Part shown: in pieces, positions 8,285 through 15,408 of the stretch
Layout of the letters: each line of letters starts with the position of its first letter
Numbering within the stretch: the first letter of the stretch is position 1
IMG/VR virus record: IMGVR_UViG_3300027082_000002
Location: 1 to 44,443 of that record
Reading direction: 5' to 3' (one strand)
Length of the DNA: 44,443 nt
Source: a virus
Notes under the pieces: generated by a model
What the model saw: the letters and a program-made list of their open reading frames with translations, nothing else
Databases searched by the model: none
What the model was told of the DNA's origin: nothing
Translations under genes and position numbers: made by a program

Positions 8285-8606
8285 TCATAGCAATCTATGA
8301 CAGGCCCTCATTCTGGCCATGGATCGCTCAACGGCTGGCGTTGATTCTGTGAGACACTCCCTTATTTGTGAGACCGACACCCGTGCAGCATACTGATTCG
8401 CAACGCCAATCCAGATTGGAGAAGCTCCATGTGTGAGCTTACGGCAAACGCCAATTCACCCAATTAAATCAACATCATGCCGGATCGAAACTGTCTCACG
8501 CTGACCCCGAGAAATGCCCGATAACGCCTTGATTTGCCGTTTTTCGACTCGGGACTGTGAGACAGCTTAGCGGGCCATCAGGGAGGGCCGCCGGCAAGGA
8601 TTCTCG
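8285..8606 (+). other. Gene-free stretch, candidate attachment/recombination site region (attP)
   Basis: No convincing gene lies between the end of the tail operon and the end of the leftward int operon. The stretch holds four copies of the core GTGAGAC: 8349-8355 and 8368-8374 (direct), 8492-8498 (inverted), and 8557-8563 (direct). CTGTCTCAC (8491-8499) and GTGAGACAG (8557-8565) are a perfect 9-bp inverted pair. Nested inside them is a second pair, CCCGAG (8506-8511) and CTCGGG (8548-8553). Repeated short sites flanking a less symmetric core are what an attP with integrase arm sites looks like, and the integrase gene is 660 bp away. The assignment is inference; a two-sided terminator or replication terminus is possible. 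Confidence 0.35.
8348..8565 (+). repeat. GTGAGAC repeat cluster (four copies, one inverted)
   Basis: TGTGAGACA 8348-8356, TGTGAGACC 8367-8375, CTGTCTCAC 8491-8499 and CTGTGAGACAG 8555-8565. The two direct copies are 19 bp apart (about two helical turns), and the last two form an inverted pair 66 bp apart. The motif was not noticed elsewhere in the window. Confidence 0.7.
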
Positions 8607-9002
8607 TCAGGCTCGGGCAAGCTCTTCGGGCACCTCGATCTGGTCGCCCAGCTTGGCGAAGACCAGGGCTCGCATAGCCGCGATCAGCGGGGTGGGGCCC
8701 AGCGAACACCTTTCCCCTGTCGCGCTCACCGGGCACACGGCATACCAGCGTTCATGTTCCCCGTGCTGCTCTATCAATGGGCCGCTCTGGCTCCAGTCGG
8801 TGGAAGGCGAGTACGAGCGTGGCTCAGGCATACCGCCTTGATCCAAATGTTTCCCAGGGAATAAAAGGCTTTTGATCTCCACTCCGCGCACCACGGCAGT
8901 CTTGTACAGATCACCTCTATCGCCATGTGGCAACCATCCTTCGGTTCGGGCCACCGCCCAGTCCAGAGCGTCGCCTTTCAGTTCTCTCGCATTGATCTTC
9001 AT
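8607..9002 (-). CDS. NinX-like DUF2591 protein
   Basis: 131 residues. It begins MKINARELKGDALDWAVARTEG and contains YSPSTDWSQSGPLIEQ and GPTPLIAAMRALVFAKLGDQ with VEVPEEL-like ending, the hallmarks of the DUF2591 family (phage NinX-type proteins), whose function is unknown. Its ATG at 9002 overlaps the stop of the upstream 84-residue gene (ATGA), so the two are co-translated. It is the last gene of the leftward int operon. NinX-like genes usually sit in the nin region of lambdoid phages; here the gene lies next to the integrase instead. Confidence 0.8.
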   Translation of the reverse strand: MKINARELKGDALDWAVARTEGWLPHGDRGDLYKTAVVRGVEIKSLLFPGKHLDQGGMPEPRSYSPSTDWSQSGPLIEQHGEHERWYAVCPVSATGERCSLGPTPLIAAMRALVFAKLGDQIEVPEELARA

Positions 9003-9253
9003 TCCCCGCCCTCTGCTTTAGCCAGAGCCGCTCGCGCCAGGATCACATCCTCGTCCGCCTCTCGCTCTTCCTCAGTCGGAAAGCTCACGTAGCCGTAGCT
9101 CTCCACCATCTCGGCCAGCGCATCGTAAAGCGCTTGCGCCGTCTCTGCCGGAACCCAGCGGCCGTTTTCAGCGCGGAACGCAAAATCGTACAACCTCTCC
9201 CTGTCTGGGTCGCCGGGACATAATAGCTCCTGCTCTATCCGGTATCGCTTCAT
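8999..9253 (-). CDS. Hypothetical acidic protein (84 aa)
   Basis: An 84-residue acidic protein (MKRYRIEQELLCPGDPDRERLYDFAFRAENG ... AALAKAEGGE), not recognised. A ribosome site GGAGGAAGG precedes ATG 9253. The gene starts 10 bp after the integrase stop and overlaps the DUF2591 gene by 4 bp, so it belongs to the int transcript. It contains Trp and Tyr and looks like a small soluble phage accessory protein. Confidence 0.6.
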   Translation of the reverse strand: MKRYRIEQELLCPGDPDRERLYDFAFRAENGRWVPAETAQALYDALAEMVESYGYVSFPTEEEREADEDVILARAALAKAEGGE

Positions 9254-9262
9254 TCCTTCCTC

Positions 9263-10273
9263 CTACTTCACCGGCCGGATGGCCTTGGATTTTCGACGGT
9301 AGTGCTGGCGCGTGACGGCCACACTGGTGTGGCCGAGCAGCTCCTGGGCGCGGGCGTCGTTCTCGGCATCCGAGCCCACCTTGGCGCGCAGGTCGTGCTG
9401 AGTGAACCTGGCCTCGAGGTCGGTCTCCTTGAGCGCCCGGCGCATGGTGTCAGCCCAGCGGCCGTCCCAAGTCTGGGTCAGCCCCTGGGCGTTGACGAAG
9501 CACTGCCCACGGCCATTGGGGAGCAGGTATAGGCTTGCCTTGGGCTTGCAGGCGCGCGCTTCGGCGAGGGCCAGCCGTAGGGCGTCGGTCAGCACGAACG
9601 AGAGGGCCTTGCCGGTCTTGCTGATGTGGATCGTCAGCTCGCTGGCGCTGATGTGGGCCTCCATGATGCGCAGGCAGTCCGATTTGCGGCAGCCGGTCAG
9701 CATGATGATGGCCGCGAACGCCCGCTGCTGGTCGCTGGCCACGCTCTGCCAGGCGGCCAATTCCCAGTCCTCGACATAGCGGGTGCGGGCCTTGGTGAGT
9801 CCGTCGCGCAGGCCGTAGGCCTTGACCTGCCCCTTGATCGGATGCCTATCAACGACGCCCCAGCGCACGGCGTAGTCGAGCACGCGGTTCAGCACCTTCA
9901 AGTCCTGGTTGGCCACCTGCATGCTCTTCTTCTGCTGGACCTCGTCGAGGTAGCGGTAGACCACCTTCGGCACGATAACGCCGACCGGGTTGTCGCCCAT
10001 CACCCGGCGCAACCGTTCGAGGCTCTGGCGGTAGTTGCATTGGGCGCTGTAGCTGAGCGTGGGCAGCACCTCGAGGGTATAGCGGTCGATCAGGCTCGCA
10101 AGCTTGTCGCTCATCTGCAGGTCCATGCGATCCGCGAAGGCACGCAGGGCCTCGCTGTAGCTGGCGCCCAGGCGAAACCAGCTTTTGCCATCGAACGCGG
10201 CCCGTTCGTGCTCCCGGGGCCGGTAGTAGAACGCCCCGTGTCGGTGCGCCCAGCGCGTCGGCATCCCCTTCAT
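9263..10273 (-). CDS. int: Tyrosine-family site-specific integrase
   Basis: 336 residues, usual for phage integrases. An N-terminal arm-binding part (MPTRWAHRHGAFYYRPREH) is followed by a core-binding helical domain (about 55-150) and the catalytic domain. Catalytic residues are visible: Arg196 (TGCRKSD), Lys222 (KTGKAL), His293 and Arg296 (TQHDLR), His315 (LLGHTS) and the nucleophile Tyr325 (TRQHYRRK). It joins attP to attB and, with an excisionase, reverses this. It lies 13 bp downstream of the DUF4224 gene in a leftward operon. Start at ATG 10273 with GGGAGAGG upstream; a second in-frame ATG lies three codons in. Confidence 0.95.
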   Translation of the reverse strand: MKGMPTRWAHRHGAFYYRPREHERAAFDGKSWFRLGASYSEALRAFADRMDLQMSDKLASLIDRYTLEVLPTLSYSAQCNYRQSLERLRRVMGDNPVGVIVPKVVYRYLDEVQQKKSMQVANQDLKVLNRVLDYAVRWGVVDRHPIKGQVKAYGLRDGLTKARTRYVEDWELAAWQSVASDQQRAFAAIIMLTGCRKSDCLRIMEAHISASELTIHISKTGKALSFVLTDALRLALAEARACKPKASLYLLPNGRGQCFVNAQGLTQTWDGRWADTMRRALKETDLEARFTQHDLRAKVGSDAENDARAQELLGHTSVAVTRQHYRRKSKAIRPVK

Positions 10274-10286
10274 GCTCCCTCTCCCC

Positions 10287-10511
10287 TCAGATTGCCCCCA
10301 GGTCCATCACGGCCTCGGCCTTCCTGCCTGCCCGCTGCCCCTTGACCCCCATCACCTGATCGTAGGCGCGTTCGTCGACCTTGGGCCAGCCGTCGGAGCC
10401 GATCTCGAACGGCACGCCCATCGCCTCCAGCTCGCGGATGACCGTGTGTCGCATCGAGCGGCCGGTGGTCTCGCGCAGCTCGTCGCGCGTCAGTGTGCGT
10501 CGCGTCATCAT
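10287..10511 (-). CDS. DUF4224 small protein, candidate excisionase
   Basis: 74 residues: LTRDELRETTGRSMRHTVIRELEAMG followed by a WPKVDERAYDQVMG segment, the pattern of DUF4224. It looks like a MerR/Xis-type winged helix: a helix-turn-helix, then a wing with DGWP. Genes of this family commonly sit just upstream of phage integrases, as here (13 bp). The likely role is directionality factor or int regulator; this is inferred from context and fold pattern. I chose ATG 10511 because GGGAGA lies 6 bases upstream. Confidence 0.75.
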   Translation of the reverse strand: MMTRRTLTRDELRETTGRSMRHTVIRELEAMGVPFEIGSDGWPKVDERAYDQVMGVKGQRAGRKAEAVMDLGAI

Positions 10512-10513
10512 CG

Positions 10514-10765
10514 TCAGTCTCCCGTGTATCGCCGACCACCCGGGCCGTAGCCGCGGCCTTCCCGCCATTTCTGCTCCTGCTCTCCCTGGGCTGAGCTTGC
10601 CGCCAGGGCATCGCGTTCCTTGGCTGTCTCCTCGGCGTGGTCATTGCCCGTCGCCCCAGCGGCGATCCGGCTCATTTGCCGCCAGAACTCTGCACCGGTA
10701 TAGGCCGGTAGGTTGTTCAGCAGTGATTCGAGTTTTTTCTGGGCGTAGTCATAATCCATGTTCAT
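10514..10765 (-). CDS. Hypothetical protein (83 aa)
   Basis: 83 residues (MNMDYDYAQKKLESLLNNLPAYTGAEFWRQMSRIAAGATG ...) with a helical N-terminus and a Gly/Arg/Glu-rich polar tail ending GYGPGGRRYTGD. It contains an ETAKERDALAA segment like those in phage coiled-coil accessory proteins. Start ATG 10765 has GGGAG upstream and overlaps the preceding stop by 4 bp. The family is not recognised. Confidence 0.55.
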   Translation of the reverse strand: MNMDYDYAQKKLESLLNNLPAYTGAEFWRQMSRIAAGATGNDHAEETAKERDALAASSAQGEQEQKWREGRGYGPGGRRYTGD

Positions 10766-11106
10766 GCTCCCTTCCTCCCGGCCTGCTCGGCCTGCTGTTG
10801 TGTGTCGTCGTCCAATACCTGCCTTGCCCAGTCCACTGCCGGCTTCATCTGGTGGCGGTACTGCGGGCCATCCCAAATGTCGACGATGCGGTAGAGCACC
10901 GCCCGAGTGCGCCCGACATGGTCAAGTGCGTCGGCGAGTTGCCGTGCAAGCGCGTCGCGCTCGGCCCGGAGTTCCAAGGCATCCTGCTCCGCGTTGTAGG
11001 CCTGCTCCTCAGCCTGCCGGGCGCGGGCTTCCCACTGCCGGGCAACGCCTGCCAGCTTGACGACCTCGGCCTTGGCATTTCCGGCCATGATCTCTACGTC
11101 GTGCAT
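10762..11106 (-). CDS. Coiled-coil hypothetical protein (about 114 aa)
   Basis: About 114 residues, almost all helical: long Ala/Glu/Arg/Gln heptads (ARQAEEQAYNAEQDALELRAERDALARQLADAL), then a Trp-containing patch (IVDIWDGPQYRHQMKPAVDWARQVL). Phages often carry such coiled-coil proteins in early operons; the role is unknown. ATG 11106 is part of a TGATG overlap with the upstream gene stop, and GGAG lies 7 bases before it. Confidence 0.55.
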   Translation of the reverse strand: MHDVEIMAGNAKAEVVKLAGVARQWEARARQAEEQAYNAEQDALELRAERDALARQLADALDHVGRTRAVLYRIVDIWDGPQYRHQMKPAVDWARQVLDDDTQQQAEQAGRKGA

Positions 11107-11588
11107 CACTTAGCTCCTCGTGCTTGTGGGGTCACCAGCGGCCAGGCCCTGATGACATCGTGATGGTGGTGTCTCGGATTGCCGCCGTCGCGGGCCTGCT
11201 TAAGCATGTCGCGCCAGGTGTCGGTGAGCTCGGCCAGCTGCTGGGCCTGGCCGGTCTCGAGTTCGACCGAGTGGCAATACTCGCCGCCCTGGTCATCGTG
11301 GAAATATGCCTCGGCCATCAGCCGCCAGCGGAAGGTGCCGGCCTCGCCGTAGTCGGCGGTGGCCTCGCGGCGATCGGCCGGGACGCTGGGCGGGAAGCGC
11401 CAGGTGCCGGTCAGGCCGTGGATGGTCTCGCCGCTCTCCTCCTGCTGAATGGGGATGCCGTCGAAGCGGACGCCGATCAGCCAGCGGCGGGCTCGGGCGA
11501 TGTAGCGATCCACCCCGGCCCGGCCCATCTTGCGAGCGCGATTCGTGCGCTGTGCGTGCGCCTCGGCGCGGCGTTGCTGGCGGTTCAT
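11106..11588 (-). CDS. Hypothetical protein with basic N-terminus and His run (160 aa)
   Basis: 160 residues. It opens with a strongly basic helix (MNRQQRRAEAHAQRTNRARKM). A beta-rich middle follows (RWLIGVRFDGIPIQQEESGETIHGLTGTW and WRLMAEAYFHDDQGGEYCHS), then a short His run (NPRHHHHDVI). I do not recognise the family. It overlaps both neighbours (ATGA upstream, TGATG downstream), showing tight translational coupling within the leftward operon. Confidence 0.5.
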   Translation of the reverse strand: MNRQQRRAEAHAQRTNRARKMGRAGVDRYIARARRWLIGVRFDGIPIQQEESGETIHGLTGTWRFPPSVPADRREATADYGEAGTFRWRLMAEAYFHDDQGGEYCHSVELETGQAQQLAELTDTWRDMLKQARDGGNPRHHHHDVIRAWPLVTPQARGAK

Positions 11589-11743
11589 TGGGCCTCCAAT
11601 AGCTCATCTCTCACCAACTTGGCTTGCATCACTGGCACGTTTCGGCGGTATACGTGGCGGCAGCGGGCGCAGTAGATCGTGGCCCATTGCCTGGGGCTGC
11701 CGGACAGACCCCAGGTCAGCCGGCGGCTGGGGCAGCAGGTCAT
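11585..11743 (-). CDS. Small Cys-containing protein, possible zinc ribbon (52 aa)
   Basis: Only 52 residues: MTCCPSRRLTWGLSGSPRQW, then ATIYCARCRHVYRRNV and an acidic end. The spacing C-C ... CxxC fits a small zinc-binding knuckle of the kind common in short phage proteins. The ATG at 11743 follows AGGAGGCCGC and overlaps the upstream stop (ATGA); its own stop overlaps the next start (ATGA). This double coupling is the main reason to call it a gene despite its size. Confidence 0.55.
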   Translation of the reverse strand: MTCCPSRRLTWGLSGSPRQWATIYCARCRHVYRRNVPVMQAKLVRDELLEAQ

Positions 11744-11994
11744 GCGGCCTCCTTTGTGATGCGGAAGAGTCGAGCGATATAGCGCGACGGCACCGTGCTG
11801 ACACCGAGGTCCCAGCGCCTCACGCTGGCCGGGGCCGCGCCGATGAGTTCGGCGACACGATCACGGCTCAGCAGGCACTGAACTGCCTGCTGGCATACGC
11901 GCTGGCGGCGCCGACGCTCGCTTGCCGAAACATGGCGCCGACCACTGACGGTGGTTGGCGGCTTAAGTCCGAAGTCGTAGGCAGATAGCTTCAT
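11740..11994 (-). CDS. Helix-turn-helix-like small protein (84 aa)
   Basis: 84 residues: a polar N-terminus with MKLSAYDFGLKPPTT, a basic helix (SASERRRRQRVCQQAVQ), then a probable helix-turn-helix (SRDRVAELIGAAPASVRRWD) and VPSRYIARLFRIT. A regulatory DNA-binding role is plausible. It is the first gene of the int transcript downstream of the 12.04 kb terminator, so a promoter is expected just upstream, where AATGCTCA repeats lie. The start at ATG 11994 has a weak GGGGGTG; a longer form from ATG 12030 would translate the repeats and is less likely. Confidence 0.55.
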   Translation of the reverse strand: MKLSAYDFGLKPPTTVSGRRHVSASERRRRQRVCQQAVQCLLSRDRVAELIGAAPASVRRWDLGVSTVPSRYIARLFRITKEAA

Positions 11995-12003
11995 GGCACC
12001 CCC

Positions 12004-12040
12004 AATGCTCAGTCGAATGCTCACGCGCATTGAGCGCGCA
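12004..12040 (+). repeat. AATGCTCA/TGAGCATT repeat cluster upstream of the int operon
   Basis: Between the terminator at 12040-12064 and the first gene of the int operon lie AATGCTCA, AATGCTCA and the inverted GCGCATTGAGC within 37 bp. Several short direct and inverted copies at a probable promoter suggest an operator. Related motifs occur at 31633-31673. Confidence 0.5.
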
Positions 12041-12064
12041 AAGAAAGCCCGCCGGGTGGCGGGC
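12040..12064 (-). terminator. Intrinsic terminator (leftward)
   Basis: Read on the minus strand: a perfect 7-bp stem GCCCGCC/GGCGGGC with a 4-base loop, then TTTCTTT. It lies 25 bp after the stop of the Myb-like gene, before the int operon, so it separates recombination from integration transcription unless antiterminated. Confidence 0.8.
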
Positions 12065-12088
12065 AGGTGTAAAGGAATCCTTGAAGAC

Positions 12089-12508
12089 TCAGGCGGCGCG
12101 CTTGACGCGCTGTCGCATCCTCATGCGCTCGGCGTTGCTGCGTCGTTGTCGCCTGCCGTTCTCGGTGGCCTGCCGCCTGACCAATGCCGGCATGCCCGCC
12201 AGGCGCCTGTAGATAGTCCCGGACGCGATCGGCGCTCCCAGAGCCGTCAGGTATCTGGCCACTTGTGGAACGCTCATGGAGCGCGCCTCGATACAGTCGA
12301 TGATGGCGGTGTCGATGCGCGTCCAGTCACGGCGCCGCCAGCCCTGGCGGTCTCGGCTGGTCAAACCGATGCGCTGGGCGGTGCCGCGGGTCTCGATGAG
12401 GCCGCGGCCGAGGTCGGCGGCAATATCGGCATACCGATATCCAGCAGTGACCATCTCCTCGAGTCGGTCGTATTCGCCCCGAGACCAGGGGTTTCGCTTG
12501 CGTGGCAT
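12089..12508 (-). CDS. SANT/Myb-like helix-turn-helix protein (139 aa)
   Basis: 139 basic residues. The N-terminal half (RNPWSRGEYDRLEEMVTAGYRYADIAADLGR ... TRGTAQRIGL) repeats the Trp-anchored pattern of SANT/Myb-like phage DNA-binding proteins. A second helical segment (VPQVARYLTALGAPIASGTIYRRL) looks like another helix-turn-helix. It resembles the start of the larger plus-strand gene at 23226 (RKPWTPEEDARLIALREAG ... TRGSVSSRMTKLGL), so the two are distant paralogues. It lies between two terminators, so it is probably transcribed on its own or only after antitermination. The start at 12508 has AGGCC upstream. Confidence 0.7.
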   Translation of the reverse strand: MPRKRNPWSRGEYDRLEEMVTAGYRYADIAADLGRGLIETRGTAQRIGLTSRDRQGWRRRDWTRIDTAIIDCIEARSMSVPQVARYLTALGAPIASGTIYRRLAGMPALVRRQATENGRRQRRSNAERMRMRQRVKRAA

Positions 12509-12520
12509 GGCGGCCTCCAT

Positions 12521-12542
12521 AAGAAAGGGCCCCGCAGGGCCC
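12521..12542 (-). terminator. Intrinsic terminator (leftward) after DUF2303 gene
   Basis: On the minus strand GGGCCC TGCG GGGCCC forms a GC stem with a short loop, followed by TTTCTT. It begins 8 bp after the stop at 12550. This is a good intrinsic terminator for the bet-exo-DUF2303 transcript. Confidence 0.75.
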
Positions 12543-12549
12543 GATGTCG

Positions 12550-13347
12550 TCAGGGAGTGAAGGTGCCCTGTAGGCATTCGAGCTCGGGCAGCGCCTCCTC
12601 GATGCGGCCGGCGAACTCCTCGGCGATCTCGGCATTGGCGGCATCCAGCGCCATGGCGCGCAGACGGAAACCGGGGCCGCCCTTGGTCAGGCTGGCGACG
12701 CGCATGGCAAAGTCGCGCACCTCGAGGCCGTCATGCGGGGCGAAGCGCCAGGAGATCACTGCAGGCAGGCGCTCGGCGTTCTTGACGGTGACCTTGCTCA
12801 TGACGCCGACCTGGGAGCTGTGCTCCTGCTTGTCGCTGTCGATGCTGGTCAGGTCATCGATGGAGACCTTGCGGAAGGCGTGCAGCACCTTACGCAGCTC
12901 CAGGTCCTCGCCCTGACTGTTCGCGAAGGTCATCAGATGGCCCCAGTCCTCGAGCAGCTCGACGATGCTGTCCTGGTCGAAGGTGTTGCCGTTGGCGCGA
13001 AGGAAGGCGGCGAACTCCGGCGTCTTGGGCAGCACCAGCGAGGCGACGTGATCGCAGTGCCCGGGGCCGTCAACGTGGCCGATGTCGAGGAAGCAGCGTG
13101 CGGCCATGGCGTCGCGGTCGATAAAGACAGGCGCTCGGGCTGGGCCGTTGCTACCGACGTAGCAGATGAAGGCGTCGATGCCCTGGGTATGGAACTTGCC
13201 GCGGAACCTTCGCCGCTGGGCGCGGTACTTCTCGAGGTCGGCGAGCTGGAACTCGCTACCCAGGATCAGGGCCTCGCCGTCGAGAACCTCGGTGCCGGTC
13301 TTGTGGGACTGCTCGAGGTGCTGAAGAGCGTCTTTGGAAAGGCTCAT
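12550..13347 (-). CDS. DUF2303 family protein (YfdQ-like)
   Basis: 265 residues matching the DUF2303/YfdQ pattern: an N-terminal DALQHLEQ helix; YRAQRRRFRGKFHTQGIDAFICYV; the conserved VFIDRDAMAARCFLDIGH; CDHVASLVLPKTPEF; then a long helical middle and a WRFAPHDGLEVRDF-containing C-terminal part. The function is unknown; the family is common beside phage recombination genes. It overlaps the upstream 120-residue gene by 4 bp. The two proteins share the wording SQVGVMSK and SQVGVIHKLSFKV, which hints at a working pair. Confidence 0.85.
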   Translation of the reverse strand: MSLSKDALQHLEQSHKTGTEVLDGEALILGSEFQLADLEKYRAQRRRFRGKFHTQGIDAFICYVGSNGPARAPVFIDRDAMAARCFLDIGHVDGPGHCDHVASLVLPKTPEFAAFLRANGNTFDQDSIVELLEDWGHLMTFANSQGEDLELRKVLHAFRKVSIDDLTSIDSDKQEHSSQVGVMSKVTVKNAERLPAVISWRFAPHDGLEVRDFAMRVASLTKGGPGFRLRAMALDAANAEIAEEFAGRIEEALPELECLQGTFTP

Positions 13348-13706
13348 TGGTCATTCTCCTGCTGCTGGGTGGTCTTGCGGTGGTGGTGCCCGATCATGTC
13401 GATCTGGTTCTTGGGCTCGAGGGTCATCTCGCCGCCCTGGTTCACGTACATGACGGTCTCGGTGGTGTGGTCTTCGGCGGTGGCGCCGTGGGCGGTGGGC
13501 ACCTTGAACGACAGCTTGTGGATCACGCCGACCTGGCTACCAGAGCCGATGTTCTCGATGGTCAGCTCGAGAGAGACCTTGGCCTTCTTCTTGGGGTTGT
13601 CGGTGGCGGATGCCGCGGCGTGGCTGAGGATGGTGCCCAGGCGCTCGGCCAGGACACCGCCATCGAGGTCCTCGAAGAACCGGGTTACGTCAGTGGGTTT
13701 GCTCAC
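13344..13706 (-). CDS. Hypothetical protein paired with DUF2303 (120 aa)
   Basis: 120 residues from a GTG start at 13706, which has AGGAGGG eight bases upstream. SLELTIENIGSGSQVGVIHKLSFKVP indicates a beta-rich core; the C-terminus has a His pair (MIGHHHRKTTQQQ). The gene always-overlap with DUF2303 (ATGA) and the similar short segment in both suggest they act together. I do not know the family's activity. It lies in the recombination operon just after the YqaJ exonuclease. Confidence 0.6.
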   Translation of the reverse strand: MSKPTDVTRFFEDLDGGVLAERLGTILSHAAASATDNPKKKAKVSLELTIENIGSGSQVGVIHKLSFKVPTAHGATAEDHTTETVMYVNQGGEMTLEPKNQIDMIGHHHRKTTQQQENDQ

Positions 13707-13758
13707 GATGATGCCCTCCTGGGGCGAGGTGAGGGGCCTGCCGGCCCCGGGTGGGTGA

Positions 13759-15408
13759 TCAAGCGGCCTCGAGCGAGGCCATGGCGTCGGGGTAGCCGCT
13801 CCAGTTGTCCACGCCGGCGGCCTCGAGGGCGTCGAGCTTGGCCCGGGCGGCGAGCAGCGCCTCGTACTCCTTGCGGCTGATCTCGACCGTCTCCGGCTTG
13901 GCGATGTCGCTGCCGCGCTGGAAGTTGTCGGCGGCCTGGCTGATGCGGCTGGTGTCAATCGGCCGGCGGGTATAACCCATCCCGGCATCGTGCGGATCGA
14001 CCCTCTGCAGCTCGGTCTCCGGCTGCGCCGGCTCTTTGGGCTGCTCCTTCTGCGCCTGCCGTTCGGCCTCGGCCTCCCGCTTGGCCTTCTCCGCCTCTTC
14101 CTGCCGGATCTTCTCGCGCTCGGCGTCGAGCTTCTTCTGCTCCTCCTGCTTGTGGTGGGTGATGCGGTTCTCGACCTGGAGCTTGATGAGCTCGGCATCG
14201 CGCTGTATCAGGTCGCGCCAGTCGCTGAACAGAAAGGCGTAGTCGCCCTGGTGCTTCTCGATCAGCGCCTTGTTGTCGGCCAGGCGCTTGGCTTCCTGCT
14301 GGGCCTCGATCTTGGCCCGCGCCACCTCATCATCGGCGGCGGCCTGCAGGGTGGTGATGGTCTTCTTGCCCTTCATGGCCGCGGCCACGTTGAGCACGGA
14401 AGCGAGCTTGATGGGGCTATCCAGCTTGTCGAGCCAGGCGTTGTACTCCCATTCCGCCTTGCGGTGGATCTCGAGGCGCCGATTCTCCTTCTCGGCCTTG
14501 ACCAGCTTGTCGAGCTGCAGACGCTTCTGGCGCATAGTCTCGCGCAGCTCGTCGATGGTGCTGAACAGCTCGGCGATGCTGGCGGTCTGCTCCAGGGCGG
14601 CCTGCTTGCTGGTCTCGAGCTGTTTCTCGCCCTTCTGCAGGAACTTGACCGTCTCGGCGGCATCGGCGAAGTGCTGATCGGTGGTCAGCTTGGTGCGGAT
14701 GCCCTCGATCATGGCCATGGCCTGGGCCTTGAACTGCGGGAGGTTGCTGGCCTTGACCATCCCGGTCAGGTCGATCTGCAGGGCGGGTAGCGACTCGGGC
14801 GCGTCACCCTGGGGCGCGACCGTCTGCTCTGTGGGCTGGTAGTCGGCGAGATCCTGACGGAACTGATCCCAGCCGGCGAGCAGGCGCTGGAAGCGGGCTT
14901 CGTCGGGGTAGTGCCAGCAGTGCACCGTGTTCTCTGGCGTGCCGTCGGTGCAGGTGAACAGGCACTTTTCAGCACCGCTGACGATGAGCTGCTGGTCCAT
15001 TTGCACCAGGTAGTGCTCGGGCAGGTCGTTGTCCCGCACCGCGGCGGCCAGCTCCTGGTTGAACAGCTTGGTCTCCCAGATGACATCCTCGAGCATGGTG
15101 CAGCCGTCGAAGCTGGCCAGCAGGTGCGTATGCTCCTCGCTGGTGGCAGTAGCGGGGTACAGCTCTTCCCCGATGATCTCCTCGGCGATGGGCCGGGCCG
15201 CGGCCTCGGCGGCGTGCCCCTTGTCGAACAGGCGTTGCTGAGCCTCGCTCACCTCGGGGATTTCGCCGGTGTACTTCTGCTTGAGGAGATCCGCGCGGCT
15301 TTGGTATTTGCTGACCCCGGCCATCGCCGGGGCCTCGCTGGCGGTGTAGTGGCTACAACGCAGGGCCCTCCAATCCTCGGACCCCTGGCGTACGGTGTGG
15401 ATGATCAT
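13759..15408 (-). CDS. YqaJ-type viral recombinase exonuclease with long C-terminal extension
   Basis: 549 residues. The N-terminal 220 residues are the YqaJ domain: WRALRCSHYTASEAPAMAGVSKY, FDKGHAAEAAARPIAEE (catalytic Glu), FDGCTML (Asp), then WETKLF (ExK) and LVQMDQQLIVSG (the Gln-rich helix). It belongs to the PDDEXK-type 5'-3' double-strand exonucleases that make single strands for the annealing protein. Residues 260-500 are mostly coiled coil, with Lys/Glu/Arg repeats, beyond the usual family length. It overlaps bet by 4 bp, so the exonuclease-annealase pair is co-translated as in lambda Red. Confidence 0.85.
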   Translation of the reverse strand: MIIHTVRQGSEDWRALRCSHYTASEAPAMAGVSKYQSRADLLKQKYTGEIPEVSEAQQRLFDKGHAAEAAARPIAEEIIGEELYPATATSEEHTHLLASFDGCTMLEDVIWETKLFNQELAAAVRDNDLPEHYLVQMDQQLIVSGAEKCLFTCTDGTPENTVHCWHYPDEARFQRLLAGWDQFRQDLADYQPTEQTVAPQGDAPESLPALQIDLTGMVKASNLPQFKAQAMAMIEGIRTKLTTDQHFADAAETVKFLQKGEKQLETSKQAALEQTASIAELFSTIDELRETMRQKRLQLDKLVKAEKENRRLEIHRKAEWEYNAWLDKLDSPIKLASVLNVAAAMKGKKTITTLQAAADDEVARAKIEAQQEAKRLADNKALIEKHQGDYAFLFSDWRDLIQRDAELIKLQVENRITHHKQEEQKKLDAEREKIRQEEAEKAKREAEAERQAQKEQPKEPAQPETELQRVDPHDAGMGYTRRPIDTSRISQAADNFQRGSDIAKPETVEISRKEYEALLAARAKLDALEAAGVDNWSGYPDAMASLEAA

